Assembly: GCF_003999975.1 (NCBI RefSeq)
Contig: NZ_RJAC01000015.1
Span: forward strand, 1-64,000
Direction: 5' to 3'
Source of the DNA: Actinoplanes solisilvae
GTDB lineage: Bacteria; Actinomycetota; Actinomycetes; Mycobacteriales; Micromonosporaceae
DNA length: 64,000 nt
This document shows positions 24,299 to 32,398 of this stretch, one piece after another. The notes beneath the pieces were generated by a model that saw nothing but the letters and a program-made list of their open reading frames with translations, was not told where the DNA came from and did no database searches. A program made the translations under genes and the position numbers. The first letter of the stretch is position 1. Each line of letters opens with the position of its first letter.

Positions 24299-25651
24299 TT
24301 ACAGCGCGCCCAGGTAACGCTGCCTTTCGTAGGGCGTCACCTCGTGCCGGTACTGCTCCCACTCGGCCCGCTTGTTGCGCAGGAAGAAGTCGAACACGTG
24401 CTCGCCGAGCACTTCGGCGACCAGCTCGGACTTGCTCATCACGTCGATCGCCTCGGAGAGGTTTTCCGGAAGCGCGTCGTAACCGGCCGCCTTGCGCTCG
24501 GCGGGCGAGAGCGACCACACGTCGTCTTCGGCGCCCGGCGGCAGCTCGTAGCCCTCCTCGATGCCCTTCAGACCGGCGCCGAGCATGACGGCGAAGGCCA
24601 GGTAGGGGTTGGTCGCCGAGTCGATCGAGCGGACCTCGACGCGGGCCGAGTTGGGCTTGCCGAAGGCCGGCACACGCACGAGGGCCGAGCGGTTGAGGTG
24701 ACCCCAGCTCACGAACGCGGGCGACTCGGTGATCGTGTTGGGCAGCTGCAACGGGAAGAGCCGCTTGTACGAGTTCACGTACTGGTTTGTGACGGCGGTG
24801 TATTCCCGCGCGTGCACGAGTAGACCGGCGATGAACGCCCGCGCGGTCTTGGACAGCTTCATGGGGTCGTCGCCGTCGTAGAACGCGTTGCGCTCGCCCT
24901 CGAACAGCGACAGGTGGGTGTGCATGCCGCTGCCGGGCTGGTCGGTGAACGGCTTCGGCATGAACGTCGACCGCACGCCCTGGGTCAGCGCGACCTCTTT
25001 GACCACGTGACGGAAGGTCATGATGTTGTCCGCCGTGGTCAGCGCGTCGGCGTAGCGCAGGTCGATCTCTTGCTGGCCGGGCGCGACCTCGTGGTGGCTG
25101 AACTCGACCGAGATGCCGATGCGCTCGAGCGCGAGGACGGCCTGACGGCGGAAGTCGCGGGCCACGGCGTGGGTGGTGTGGTCGAAGTAGCCGCCCGTGT
25201 CGACCGGGATCGGGATCGACCCATCAAGAGGCCCGTCTTGCACCAGGAAGAACTCGACCTCGGGGTGGGTGTAGAAGGTGAAGCCCTTCTCAGCCGCCTT
25301 GGCCAGGGCGCGGCGCAGCACGTGGCGCGGGTCGGCCCAGGCGGCGCTACCGTCGGGCAGCAGGATGTCGCAGAACATGCGGGCGCTCTCGCCGCTGGCG
25401 CCGCCCTCGAACGGGAAGACCTGGAACGTCGTCGGGTCGGGCATGGCGACCATGTCGGACTCGAAGACCCGGGCGAAGCCCTCGATCGCCGAGCCGTCGA
25501 TGCCGATGCCCTCTTCGAACGCCGACTCCAGCTCGGCCGGGGCGACCGACACACTCTTCAGGGTGCCGAGCACATCGGTGAACCAGAGACGGACAAAACG
25601 GATGTCGCGCTCCTCGAGAGTGCGAAGCACGAACTCCTGCTGTCGGTCCAC
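24299..25651 (-). CDS. glnA: Type I glutamine synthetase, GlnA2 subgroup
   Basis: 450 residues, matching actinobacterial GlnA2 from its first residues (DRQQEFVLRTLEERDIRFVR). The beta-Grasp domain carries the IDGSAIEGFARV loop. The catalytic domain has THPEVEFFLVQDG, EFSHHEVAPGQQEIDLRYAD, STFMPKPFTDQPGSGMHTHL, NSYKRLFP and RVEVRSIDSATNPYLAFAVM. Where canonical GlnA has the adenylylated Tyr of NLYDLP, this protein has DVWSLSPAE. It is therefore probably not a GlnE target and may work as a gamma-glutamyl ligase or low-activity synthetase, as proposed for GlnA2. The GTG at 25651 is chosen over 25657 because AAGGGG lies 5 nt upstream of it. Confidence 0.95.
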   Translation of the reverse strand: MDRQQEFVLRTLEERDIRFVRLWFTDVLGTLKSVSVAPAELESAFEEGIGIDGSAIEGFARVFESDMVAMPDPTTFQVFPFEGGASGESARMFCDILLPDGSAAWADPRHVLRRALAKAAEKGFTFYTHPEVEFFLVQDGPLDGSIPIPVDTGGYFDHTTHAVARDFRRQAVLALERIGISVEFSHHEVAPGQQEIDLRYADALTTADNIMTFRHVVKEVALTQGVRSTFMPKPFTDQPGSGMHTHLSLFEGERNAFYDGDDPMKLSKTARAFIAGLLVHAREYTAVTNQYVNSYKRLFPLQLPNTITESPAFVSWGHLNRSALVRVPAFGKPNSARVEVRSIDSATNPYLAFAVMLGAGLKGIEEGYELPPGAEDDVWSLSPAERKAAGYDALPENLSEAIDVMSKSELVAEVLGEHVFDFFLRNKRAEWEQYRHEVTPYERQRYLGAL

Positions 25652-25796
25652 GTCCACCCCTTGTAGTGATGCCCTGACGAGCCAGTCTTACCCCGTTCGG
25701 TTACGCCGACATTACGCTGGCCCGGCGCCCTGCCGATGTCCCGGGTAGGGATAAAACGCCTGTGACAACCTCCACTCACCCCTGACCGGCACGCCA

Positions 25797-25828
25797 CCCC
25801 GGGTGGGACGATTTTCCCGTACCCGGGG
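25797..25828. promoter_or_regulatory. Stem-loop in the panB leader
   Basis: CCCCGGGT (25797-25804) pairs with ACCCGGGG (25821-25828), and inside it GGGA (25805-25808) pairs with TCCC (25815-25818). The hairpin ends 37 nt before the panB ATG, so it lies in the 5' leader or at the promoter. No riboswitch family is recognised. Confidence 0.4.
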
Positions 25829-25865
25829 ACCGCGCCCCAGCGGCCTCGAGGGAAGGAGAAACGCC

Positions 25866-26696
25866 ATGTCAGAGATCCCCACCCTGTACGGTGGCCCACC
25901 CACACGACGGGTGCGCACCCGCGACCTGCTGGCCGCCAAGAGCCGCGGCGACCGCTGGCCCATGCTGACCTCCTACGACCAATACACGGCCTCGATCTTC
26001 GACCAGAACGGCGTACCGGTTCTGCTGGTCGGCGACTCGGCCGCCAACAACGTCTTCGGCCACGAGAGCACCCTGCCGATCACCGTTGACGAACTGTTGC
26101 CCCTGGTCCGCGCCGTGGTCCGGGCCACCAAGACCGCGCTGATCGTGGCCGACCTGCCGTTCGGCAGCTACGAGGAGGGCCCCACCCAGGCCCTGCGCAC
26201 CGCCGTCCGCTTCATGAAAGAGTCGGGCGCCCACGCGGTCAAGCTCGAGGGCGGCCGCCGCGTCGCCCCCCAGATCGAAGCCCTCACCGGCGCCGGCATC
26301 CCGGTCATGGGCCACGTCGGCTTCACCCCGCAGAGCGAGCACACCCTCGGCGGCTACCGTGTGCAGGGCCGCGACAACGAGGGCGCTGAAGTGCTGGCCG
26401 ACGCTCGCGCCGTCGCCGAGGCGGGCGCGTTCGCCGTGGTCCTGGAGATGGTTCCCGGCGAGGTAGCCAAGACCGTCACCAAAGAGCTCGAGATCCCGAC
26501 GGTCGGCATCGGCGCGGGTCCCGACACCGACGCCCAGGTGCTGGTCTGGCAAGACATGGCCGGCCTGCGCACGGGCCGCATGCCCCGCTTCGTGAAGCAG
26601 TACGCCGACCTGGCCGGCGCCCTCTCCGAAGCCACCCGCCAGTTCGCCGCCGAAGTCCGTGGCGGCGAGTTCCCGGCGTCGGAACACACCTTTTAG
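25866..26696 (+). CDS. panB: 3-methyl-2-oxobutanoate hydroxymethyltransferase
   Basis: 276 residues. It catalyses the first committed step of pantothenate (CoA) synthesis: transfer of a hydroxymethyl group from methylene-tetrahydrofolate to 2-oxoisovalerate, giving ketopantoate. Metal-binding and catalytic residues are seen in LLVGDSAANNVFGHESTLPI, VADLPFGSYEEG and AVKLEGG, plus GHVGFTPQSEHTLGGYRVQG and VLEMVPGEVAK. A GGAG ribosome binding site precedes the ATG. Its place next to glnA2 is a conserved actinobacterial neighbourhood. A GC-rich stem-loop lies in the leader. Confidence 0.97.
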   Translation: MSEIPTLYGGPPTRRVRTRDLLAAKSRGDRWPMLTSYDQYTASIFDQNGVPVLLVGDSAANNVFGHESTLPITVDELLPLVRAVVRATKTALIVADLPFGSYEEGPTQALRTAVRFMKESGAHAVKLEGGRRVAPQIEALTGAGIPVMGHVGFTPQSEHTLGGYRVQGRDNEGAEVLADARAVAEAGAFAVVLEMVPGEVAKTVTKELEIPTVGIGAGPDTDAQVLVWQDMAGLRTGRMPRFVKQYADLAGALSEATRQFAAEVRGGEFPASEHTF

Positions 26697-26737
26697 GTAC
26701 GCCGGGCCCGACCGATACGTGACGGATCGTCGGCGAC

Positions 26738-28159
26738 TCAGGGGTGCTCGAACTGGACCTTACGAGTCTCGGGGTCGGCGACGGTCAGGCGGGCCTGGAT
26801 GCGGGCGCCGAGTGGGAGGGTACCCAGGCAGCGGGCGCGGACGGCCGGCTCGTCGATCGCGACGGTGCCCTGGGGCGGGCGGCCCTTGGACGGATTGTCG
26901 AGGTCGACGACGCCGGCGTCGAAGAGTTCGCCCACGCGGCCGTGCAGCAGGACGGCCTCGGCCAGGTCGATCGCCGCGCGGTCGGCCGAGCCGGCCAGGC
27001 GGTCGGACTCGGACATCGCCTTCGGGAGCCGGGGCAGGGCGGCCCGGGCCCACTCGGGGATCGCCTCGCCCGCCGCGACGGCCAGGCAGACCTCGGTCGC
27101 GTAGCGGTCGGCCAGCCGGCGCAAGGGGGCCGTGACGTGTGCGTAGGGGGCGCCGACGCCGCCGTGGCCGGTCTGCTCGGGCGGGGTGCCGTCGAACGGC
27201 GTGTAGGCCGCGCCGCGCAGCAGGTCGGCCGCCTGGTCGAGGAAGGCGGCGCCGCGCGGGCTCGCCGGGTCGACCGAGGCCACCACCGCGCCGACCTGGG
27301 AGCCGGCCGGCCAGAGAACGCCCAGGGACTTCGCGGCGGCCTGCAGTTTCGCGACCGCCTCGGGTTTCGGCGGTGGCATGGTGCGCAGCAACCCGACCCC
27401 GGCGCCCAGCATCAGTTCGGCCGCGGCCATGCCGGTGAGCAGCGAGATCTGCGCGTTGTGCTCCTCGATCGCGAGCGGCGCCCGCAGCACGAGACGCCAG
27501 CCGCCGTTGTCGGGCTCGACCTCCTGCTCGGGCAGCGGCAGGTTGACCGCGCCCCGCTCGGCCGCCCGCGCGGCGAGCAGCGCACCCAGCTCGGGCAGCA
27601 GCGCGAGGGGTTCGGGCGGGGTGCCCGCGTCGACCTGTTGCTGCACGGCCTCGTAGCTCAGCTTGGCCCGGCTGCGCACCACGGCCCGCTCGAGCCCCAC
27701 GGAGGTCGTTGCCCCGTCGGCGTCGAGGTCGATCGTCCACACGACGGCCGCTCGGTCCACATCGGGGAAAAGACTGACGGAACCCTCGCTGAGCACCGCC
27801 GGGTGCAGCGGGATGCGGCCGTCGGGCAGGTAGATCGTCTGACCGCGCACCCAGGTCTCGGTCTCGAGCGGCCCACCCGGCCGTACGTAGGAGGCGACGT
27901 CGGCGATCGCGTAGAGCACCCGGTAGCCCCCGCCGGGGCGTCGGCTGAGGTGCATCGCCTGGTCGAGGTCTTGCGACGAGGCGGGGTCGATCGTCACGAA
28001 CGGCACGTCGGTGCGGTCGGCCGCGCCGGGCGGAGGCCCGGCGGCCGCGGCCGCCTCGGCCTCGGTGAGCGCCTCGGCCGGGAACTCGCCCGGCAGGCTC
28101 AGCTCTCGCCGCAGCGAGTCGAAATCGATGCGCGGGGCCCACATCCGTCTGATCGGCAC
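26738..28159 (-). CDS. RNB-domain 3'-5' exoribonuclease (RNase II/R family)
   Basis: 473 residues containing essentially the RNB catalytic domain alone; the cold-shock and S1 RNA-binding domains of E. coli RNase II/R are not evident. The active-site motif is VTIDPASSQDLDQAM. Three of the four classical Asp positions are kept and the fourth is Gln, a variant I associate with actinobacterial members. Other typical motifs are YAIADVASYV, DGRIPLHPAVLSEGSVSLFP, HNAQISLLTGMAAAELML and PYAHVTAPLRRLADRYATEV. It is convergent with panB. The likely role is RNA turnover in the cytoplasm. Confidence 0.92.
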   Translation of the reverse strand: MPIRRMWAPRIDFDSLRRELSLPGEFPAEALTEAEAAAAAGPPPGAADRTDVPFVTIDPASSQDLDQAMHLSRRPGGGYRVLYAIADVASYVRPGGPLETETWVRGQTIYLPDGRIPLHPAVLSEGSVSLFPDVDRAAVVWTIDLDADGATTSVGLERAVVRSRAKLSYEAVQQQVDAGTPPEPLALLPELGALLAARAAERGAVNLPLPEQEVEPDNGGWRLVLRAPLAIEEHNAQISLLTGMAAAELMLGAGVGLLRTMPPPKPEAVAKLQAAAKSLGVLWPAGSQVGAVVASVDPASPRGAAFLDQAADLLRGAAYTPFDGTPPEQTGHGGVGAPYAHVTAPLRRLADRYATEVCLAVAAGEAIPEWARAALPRLPKAMSESDRLAGSADRAAIDLAEAVLLHGRVGELFDAGVVDLDNPSKGRPPQGTVAIDEPAVRARCLGTLPLGARIQARLTVADPETRKVQFEHP

Positions 28160-28182
28160 GGGTCATTCCTACCAGCAACACG

Positions 28183-28213
28183 TCGAGGGCCGCGCCAACG
28201 GCGCGGCCCTCGA
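28183..28213 (-). terminator. Terminator behind the Lys/Ala-rich gene
   Basis: A perfect 14-bp stem (TCGAGGGCCGCGCC paired with its complement) with a 3-nt AAC loop begins 13 bp after the stop of the minus-strand gene. There is no long T-tract. Confidence 0.8.
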
Positions 28214-28226
28214 TGATTGGGAGTGA

Positions 28227-29996
28227 CTAGCGGGAACGGCGAGTGGCTGTCTTGCGGGTCGAGGCCGAGACGTCCACCATGTCCGCGGCCGGGGTGTTGC
28301 CCAGCGCGGCCTGGCGGGCGGCGGCCGCGGTGGCCGCCTTCGAGACTCGGGACGCGTTGGTCGACGAGTTCTTGGCGGTGGCGCCGGTCCGCGGGGCGTT
28401 GGCCGTGCGGGTGGCACGGTTGCGGGTCGGGCCGGCCTCGTTGACGGTGCTCCGCTTCGCGGTCGGGCTGGCCGCGGGCTTGTTGCCGCCGCGCGAGGTA
28501 ACGGGGCTGAGCCCGGCGATCTTGGTGACCGCCGAGCGGGGTGCGGCGGCCGGACGGCTGGGAGCCGTCTCGACCGCGGCGCGGCCGATCGACCGCGGCG
28601 TCGCCGGCTTGCGGGCCGCCGCCGGCTTGGCGGCAGAGGCGGAGGCCGTCTTCTTGGCCGCCGTCGACTTGGCCGCCCTCTTCGCGGCAGCGGGCCGGGC
28701 GGTCGCGGCCTTCTTGGCCGAGGCCGGCGCGGACTTCTTCGTGGTGGCCGGCTTCGCGGACGCGGCCTTCTTCGCCGAGGCCGATGCGGGCTTCGCGGCC
28801 GTGGCCTTCGTGGCGGCCGCAGTCTTCTTCGCGGCCGTGGTCTTCTTGGCGGCCGTCGTCTTCTTGGCGGCCGTGGACTTCTTGACCGCCGCCGACTTGG
28901 TCGTCGTGGTCTTCTTCGCGCCGACAGCCGCGGATGTCTTCTTCGCCGCGGTCGCCTTGGAAGCCGTGGCCCTGGTGGCGGACGCCTTCTTGGCCGTCGC
29001 CTTGGTCGCCGGCGCCTTCTTGGCCGTCGTCCTGGAAGCCGGCGCCTTCTTCGCGGCCGCCTTGCTCGCCGCGCTCTTGGCCACCGCGGCCTTCTTGGCG
29101 GGCGCGGACTTGGCTGCTGTCGCCCGCTTCGCCACGGTCGCCTTCGAAGCGGTCTTCTTGGCCGCGGCCTTGGAAGCAGCAGGCTTCGACGCAGCAGACT
29201 TCGAGGCAGCGGACTTCGGAGCCGCCTTGGAAGCAGTCGCCTTCGTACCGGCAGCCTTGGAAGCGGTCTTGGTCGCCGTAGCCTTCGAAGCCGTCGCCTT
29301 GGTGGCCGCCTTCTTCGCCGCCGCCGTCGACGTGGCCCCCGCCTTGGCCGCCGCGGCCGCCGCCCGGTTGGCCGCCGCCGTCGCGCTGCGTCCGACCCCC
29401 GCCTTGGCCGTCTTGGCCGCGGCCTTGTTCGCCGACGCCGTGGCACCGCGGTTGTAGCCGGCCTTCGAAGTGGTGGCCGCCGCCTTGTTCGCCGACGCCG
29501 TGGCCTTGGTGGCCGACGCGACGGAGGCCTTCGAGCCGGCCGCCGCCTTCGAGCCGGCCGCCTTCGACCCGGTCGTGGCCGTGGAAGCCTTGGTCGTTCT
29601 CTTGGTCGCGGTCTCCGCCGCCGCAGCCGTCTTCTTGCTCGCTGTCGTCATAGCCCCAGCCTTGGTAGCCGCCGTCTTGGTGGCACGGGCGCGGCCGGCC
29701 GGAACCTTGGCCACCCCGGTCTTCGCCCCGCCCGCGGTCTTGCGAGCGGCAGTCTTCTTCGCGGCCCCGGAAGCCCCGCGGGAAGCAGACCCGGAAGCCG
29801 TACGGACAGCGGACCCGGTAGCCGCGGATCCCGCAGTCGCGGACGTGCTCGCGGACGAGTCGTCGATCGCAGCCGTCGTCACGCTGGGTCCCGGCTCAGA
29901 GGCCGCAGCCGTCCGTCGACGCCCTCCGGTCGTACGCGAAATGCGGTTTTTGTCCCCTCTGGTGGCAGGACTCGGTGCCTTCTTGGCAGCGGCCAT
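28227..29996 (-). CDS. Giant Lys/Ala-rich histone H1-like protein
   Basis: 589 residues made almost entirely of Ala, Lys, Thr, Ser and Arg. Short repeated blocks such as AAKK, TKATASKA, AAKKTTAAKK and SAKPA run from about residue 70 to 460. This is the composition of histone H1/PAKKA tails and of the C-terminal tail of mycobacterial HupB. There is, however, no HU fold or other globular domain at either end. It is probably a disordered DNA-condensing or RNA-binding nucleoid protein. A strong AAGGAGGA ribosome binding site and an ATG support translation, and a terminator follows. The very regular codon pattern keeps the opposite strand open by accident. Confidence 0.85.
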   Translation of the reverse strand: MAAAKKAPSPATRGDKNRISRTTGGRRRTAAASEPGPSVTTAAIDDSSASTSATAGSAATGSAVRTASGSASRGASGAAKKTAARKTAGGAKTGVAKVPAGRARATKTAATKAGAMTTASKKTAAAAETATKRTTKASTATTGSKAAGSKAAAGSKASVASATKATASANKAAATTSKAGYNRGATASANKAAAKTAKAGVGRSATAAANRAAAAAAKAGATSTAAAKKAATKATASKATATKTASKAAGTKATASKAAPKSAASKSAASKPAASKAAAKKTASKATVAKRATAAKSAPAKKAAVAKSAASKAAAKKAPASRTTAKKAPATKATAKKASATRATASKATAAKKTSAAVGAKKTTTTKSAAVKKSTAAKKTTAAKKTTAAKKTAAATKATAAKPASASAKKAASAKPATTKKSAPASAKKAATARPAAAKRAAKSTAAKKTASASAAKPAAARKPATPRSIGRAAVETAPSRPAAAPRSAVTKIAGLSPVTSRGGNKPAASPTAKRSTVNEAGPTRNRATRTANAPRTGATAKNSSTNASRVSKAATAAAARQAALGNTPAADMVDVSASTRKTATRRSR

Positions 29997-30117
29997 CAGG
30001 GTGTTCCTCCTTGCGAATGCCTGCGCGAGCGCGAACGGCTGCTGAAATGTCTGTGGGCGTGTCTCCGCTGAAGAGACCGCGACGAATCGAAAGCGAACTC
30101 AGAGGCCGACGCTGTCG

Positions 30118-30324
30118 TCAGCCGGCCTCCCCGGTCCAGCGGGCATCCTCGGCCTCCCACTCGGCGTTGCGCTTCTCGACCGTGTCGAGGGCGCGCGAAG
30201 CTTCGTCAGCCGTGGCGTAGGGGCCGAGCCGGTACTGGGCGGGACACAGGTCGTCGCCGGTCTCGACCCGATGGTGACGAAGGCAGAAAAAGTAGCCGCC
30301 TCCGCCGGGCCCACTGTCGCTCAT
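30118..30324 (-). CDS. Small conserved hypothetical protein with Cys/His motif
   Basis: 68 residues. The N-terminal Gly-rich tip is followed by YFFCLRHHRVETGDDLCPAQ and YRLGPYATADEASRALDTVE. The C-x3-HH...C arrangement could bind zinc, and the LGPYATxxEASRAL segment is reminiscent of SPOR-type repeats. Similar small proteins occur widely in actinobacteria without assigned function. I chose the ATG at 30324; a longer in-frame extension exists but is not protein-like. It reads toward the Lys/Ala-rich gene. Confidence 0.75.
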   Translation of the reverse strand: MSDSGPGGGGYFFCLRHHRVETGDDLCPAQYRLGPYATADEASRALDTVEKRNAEWEAEDARWTGEAG

Positions 30325-30416
30325 GCAATCACTCTGCACCTCAAACCGACCATCCGCCACCGATTCGGGCAAAAAGTCCTAGATTTCCACATTGGAGTAT
30401 GACAACAAGATCACAA

Positions 30417-30450
30417 AAAGCCGCCCCGGCCGTACGGCCGGGGCGGCTTT
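30417..30450 (-). terminator. Rho-independent terminator of asd
   Basis: A perfect 15-bp stem (AAAGCCGCCCCGGCC and its complement) with loop GTAC lies 15 bp beyond the asd stop. On the minus strand the stem is followed by a run of T (plus strand ACAAAAAG), the textbook intrinsic terminator. Confidence 0.9.
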
Positions 30451-30465
30451 GAGATACAGAAAACG

Positions 30466-31488
30466 CTACAACTCGGCGGCCACCAGCTCGGCCACCTGGA
30501 CGGCGTTGAGCGCCGCCCCCTTGCGCAGATTGTCGTTCGAGATGAAGAGCGCGAGACCGTTCTCCACCGTCTCGTCGGCCCGGATGCGACCGACGAAGGA
30601 CGGGTCACGGCCGGCCGCGTCGAGCGGGGTCGGCACGTCGACGAGCTCGACCCCGGGCGCCGCGGCGAGCAGCTCACGGGCCCGCGCCGGCGACAGCGGC
30701 CGGGCGAAACGGGCATTGATCTGCAGCGAGTGTCCGGTGAAGACCGGGACGCGCACGCAGGTGCCCGAGACCAGCAGCGACGGCAGGTCGAGAATCTTGC
30801 GGCTCTCGTTGCGAAGCTTCTGCTCCTCGTCGGTCTCGTCGCGGCCGTCGTCGACGATCGAGCCGGCCAGCGGCAGCACGTTGAAGGCGATCGGCTTGGC
30901 GAACGAGCGGGGCGCCGGGAACTCGACGGCCGAGCCGTCGTGGGTGAGCTCGGTGGCCCGGTCGATGACCTTCTTGACCTGCTCGTCGAGCTCACTGACG
31001 CCGGCCAGCCCGGCACCGGAGACGGCCTGGTAGGTGGTGGCGACCATGGCGAGCAGCCCGGCCTCGTCGTGCAGCGGTCGCAGCACCGGCATGGCGGCCA
31101 TGGTGGTGCAGTTGGGGTTGGCGATGATGCCCTTGGGCCGGTTGCGGGCGGCGTCGGGGTTGACCTCGCTGACCACCAGCGGAACCTCGGGGTTCATGCG
31201 CCAGGCGGACGAGTTGTCGATGACCACGGCCCCGGCGGCGGCCACGCGCGGGGCCAGCTCCTTGGAGCTGGCCTTGCCCGCCGAGAACAGGACGATGTCG
31301 AGACCGCTGTAGTCGGCGGTCGCCGCGTCCTCGACGGTCACCTCGCCGTCGCCCCAGGGCAGGGTGCGGCCCGCGCTGCGGGAGGACGCGAAAAGACGAA
31401 GTTGCTCAACGGGGAGGGAGCGCTCGGCCAGGATGCGCCGCATGACGCTGCCCACCTGTCCCGTCGCGCCCACGATGCCGATCCTCAT
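30466..31488 (-). CDS. asd: Aspartate-semialdehyde dehydrogenase
   Basis: 340 residues. It reduces beta-aspartyl phosphate to aspartate semialdehyde with NADPH, the branch-point step toward lysine/diaminopimelate, threonine and methionine. Visible features are the N-terminal GIVGATGQVGSVMRRIL nucleotide-binding loop, VIDNSSAWRMNPEVPLVVSE, the catalytic cysteine in ANPNCTTMAAMPVLRPLHD, and the substrate/catalytic His region FTGHSLQINARF. It stands alone without the aspartokinase gene that often precedes it. TACTTT lies 7 nt before the ATG, suggesting a leaderless mRNA, and a strong terminator follows. Confidence 0.97.
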   Translation of the reverse strand: MRIGIVGATGQVGSVMRRILAERSLPVEQLRLFASSRSAGRTLPWGDGEVTVEDAATADYSGLDIVLFSAGKASSKELAPRVAAAGAVVIDNSSAWRMNPEVPLVVSEVNPDAARNRPKGIIANPNCTTMAAMPVLRPLHDEAGLLAMVATTYQAVSGAGLAGVSELDEQVKKVIDRATELTHDGSAVEFPAPRSFAKPIAFNVLPLAGSIVDDGRDETDEEQKLRNESRKILDLPSLLVSGTCVRVPVFTGHSLQINARFARPLSPARARELLAAAPGVELVDVPTPLDAAGRDPSFVGRIRADETVENGLALFISNDNLRKGAALNAVQVAELVAAEL

Positions 31489-31495
31489 GGCGACA

Positions 31496-31501
31496 AAAGT
31501 A
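31496..31501 (-). promoter_or_regulatory. -10 box of asd
   Basis: TACTTT on the minus strand sits 7 nt from the asd ATG at 31488, consistent with a leaderless transcript. Confidence 0.5.
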
Positions 31502-31587
31502 CGGCTTGATCTGCGTCGCGAGAAATCGGTTAACCACGATCGTTTCAGATCGTGAGAAGAATGTCCCACATGAAGGGACAGCGGGCT

Positions 31588-31593
31588 TACCGT
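31588..31593 (+). promoter_or_regulatory. -10 box of the methyltransferase gene
   Basis: TACCGT lies 7 nt before the ATG at 31601. It shares the 112-bp intergenic region with the divergent asd promoter. Confidence 0.5.
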
Positions 31594-31600
31594 CGGGGGC

Positions 31601-32398
31601 ATGGCGACGTACACGCATGGTCATCATGAATCGGTCTTGCGCTCGCACCGGTGGCGCACCGCAGAGAATTCGGCCGAGTACCTCCTGCCGCGTCTTTCCT
31701 CCGGCGTGACGGTGCTCGACATCGGTTGCGGCCCCGGCACGATCACCGGCGACCTGGCCCGGCTCGTCACTCCCGCGAGGGTCACCGCGCTGGAGGTCAC
31801 CGAGGAGGCGCTGAGTCTCGCGCGGGCCGAGATCGCCCGGCGCGGGCTGACCAACGTCGACTTCGTGGTCGGTGACGTGCACAAGCTCGACTTCGCCGAC
31901 GACACGTTCGACGTCGTGCACGCCCACCAGGTGCTGCAGCATCTCGGCGACCCGGTGGCCGCGCTGCGTGAGATGCGCCGGGTGACGAAGCCCGGCGGTC
32001 AGATCGCCGTACGGGACAGCGACTACGCGGCCTTCGCCTGGTATCCGCGGTTGCCCGAGCTCGACGAGTGGATGGCCCTCTATCAGCGGGTCGCTCGATC
32101 CAACGGCGGTGAGCCCGACGCGGGCCGGCGCCTGCTGGCCTGGGCGCACGCGGCCGGCCTCACCGACGTGGAGGCGACGTCGAGCACCTGGTGTTTCGCG
32201 ACACAGGCCGATCGCGACTGGTGGGGCGGCATGTGGGCCGACCGCGTGCTCGAGTCGCAGATGGCCGCCACCGCGGTGCGCACCGGTGCCGCGACCCGCG
32301 ACGATCTCGGTCGCCTGGCCGAGGGCTGGCGCCGCTGGGCGGCCGACCCCGACGGCTGGATCTCGCTTCTGCACGGCGAGATCGTCGCGACGGTTTGA
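31601..32398 (+). CDS. Class I SAM-dependent methyltransferase
   Basis: 265 residues with a UbiE/type 11 methyltransferase fold. Motif I is TVLDIGCGPGTITGDLA, the acidic residue after strand 2 is in ALEVTEEAL, the motif II region is VVGDVHKLDFADDTFDVVHA, and motif III follows RRVTKPGGQIAVRD. The N-terminus YTHGHHESVLRSHRWRTAEN is characteristic of a widespread actinobacterial/fungal group of small-molecule methyltransferases. It is divergent from asd and convergent with the M15 peptidase gene, which begins at the next base. The substrate is unknown. Confidence 0.92.
   Translation: MATYTHGHHESVLRSHRWRTAENSAEYLLPRLSSGVTVLDIGCGPGTITGDLARLVTPARVTALEVTEEALSLARAEIARRGLTNVDFVVGDVHKLDFADDTFDVVHAHQVLQHLGDPVAALREMRRVTKPGGQIAVRDSDYAAFAWYPRLPELDEWMALYQRVARSNGGEPDAGRRLLAWAHAAGLTDVEATSSTWCFATQADRDWWGGMWADRVLESQMAATAVRTGAATRDDLGRLAEGWRRWAADPDGWISLLHGEIVATV

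Noticed and set aside
26744..28216. A plus-strand frame of 490 codons opposite the RNB nuclease gene
   Set aside because: It is a shadow frame; the minus strand carries the RNB motifs.
28243..29457. A plus-strand open frame of 404 codons rich in Ala/Val/Phe opposite the Lys/Ala-rich gene
   Set aside because: GCC and AAG codons read backwards give GGC and CTT, and other frames give hydrophobic residues, so the open frame is a composition artefact. The minus strand has the ribosome binding site and terminator.
30417..30450. The perfect 34-bp palindrome considered as an operator or insertion-sequence end
   Set aside because: Its position 15 bp after asd and the adjoining T-run on the minus strand identify it as an intrinsic terminator.
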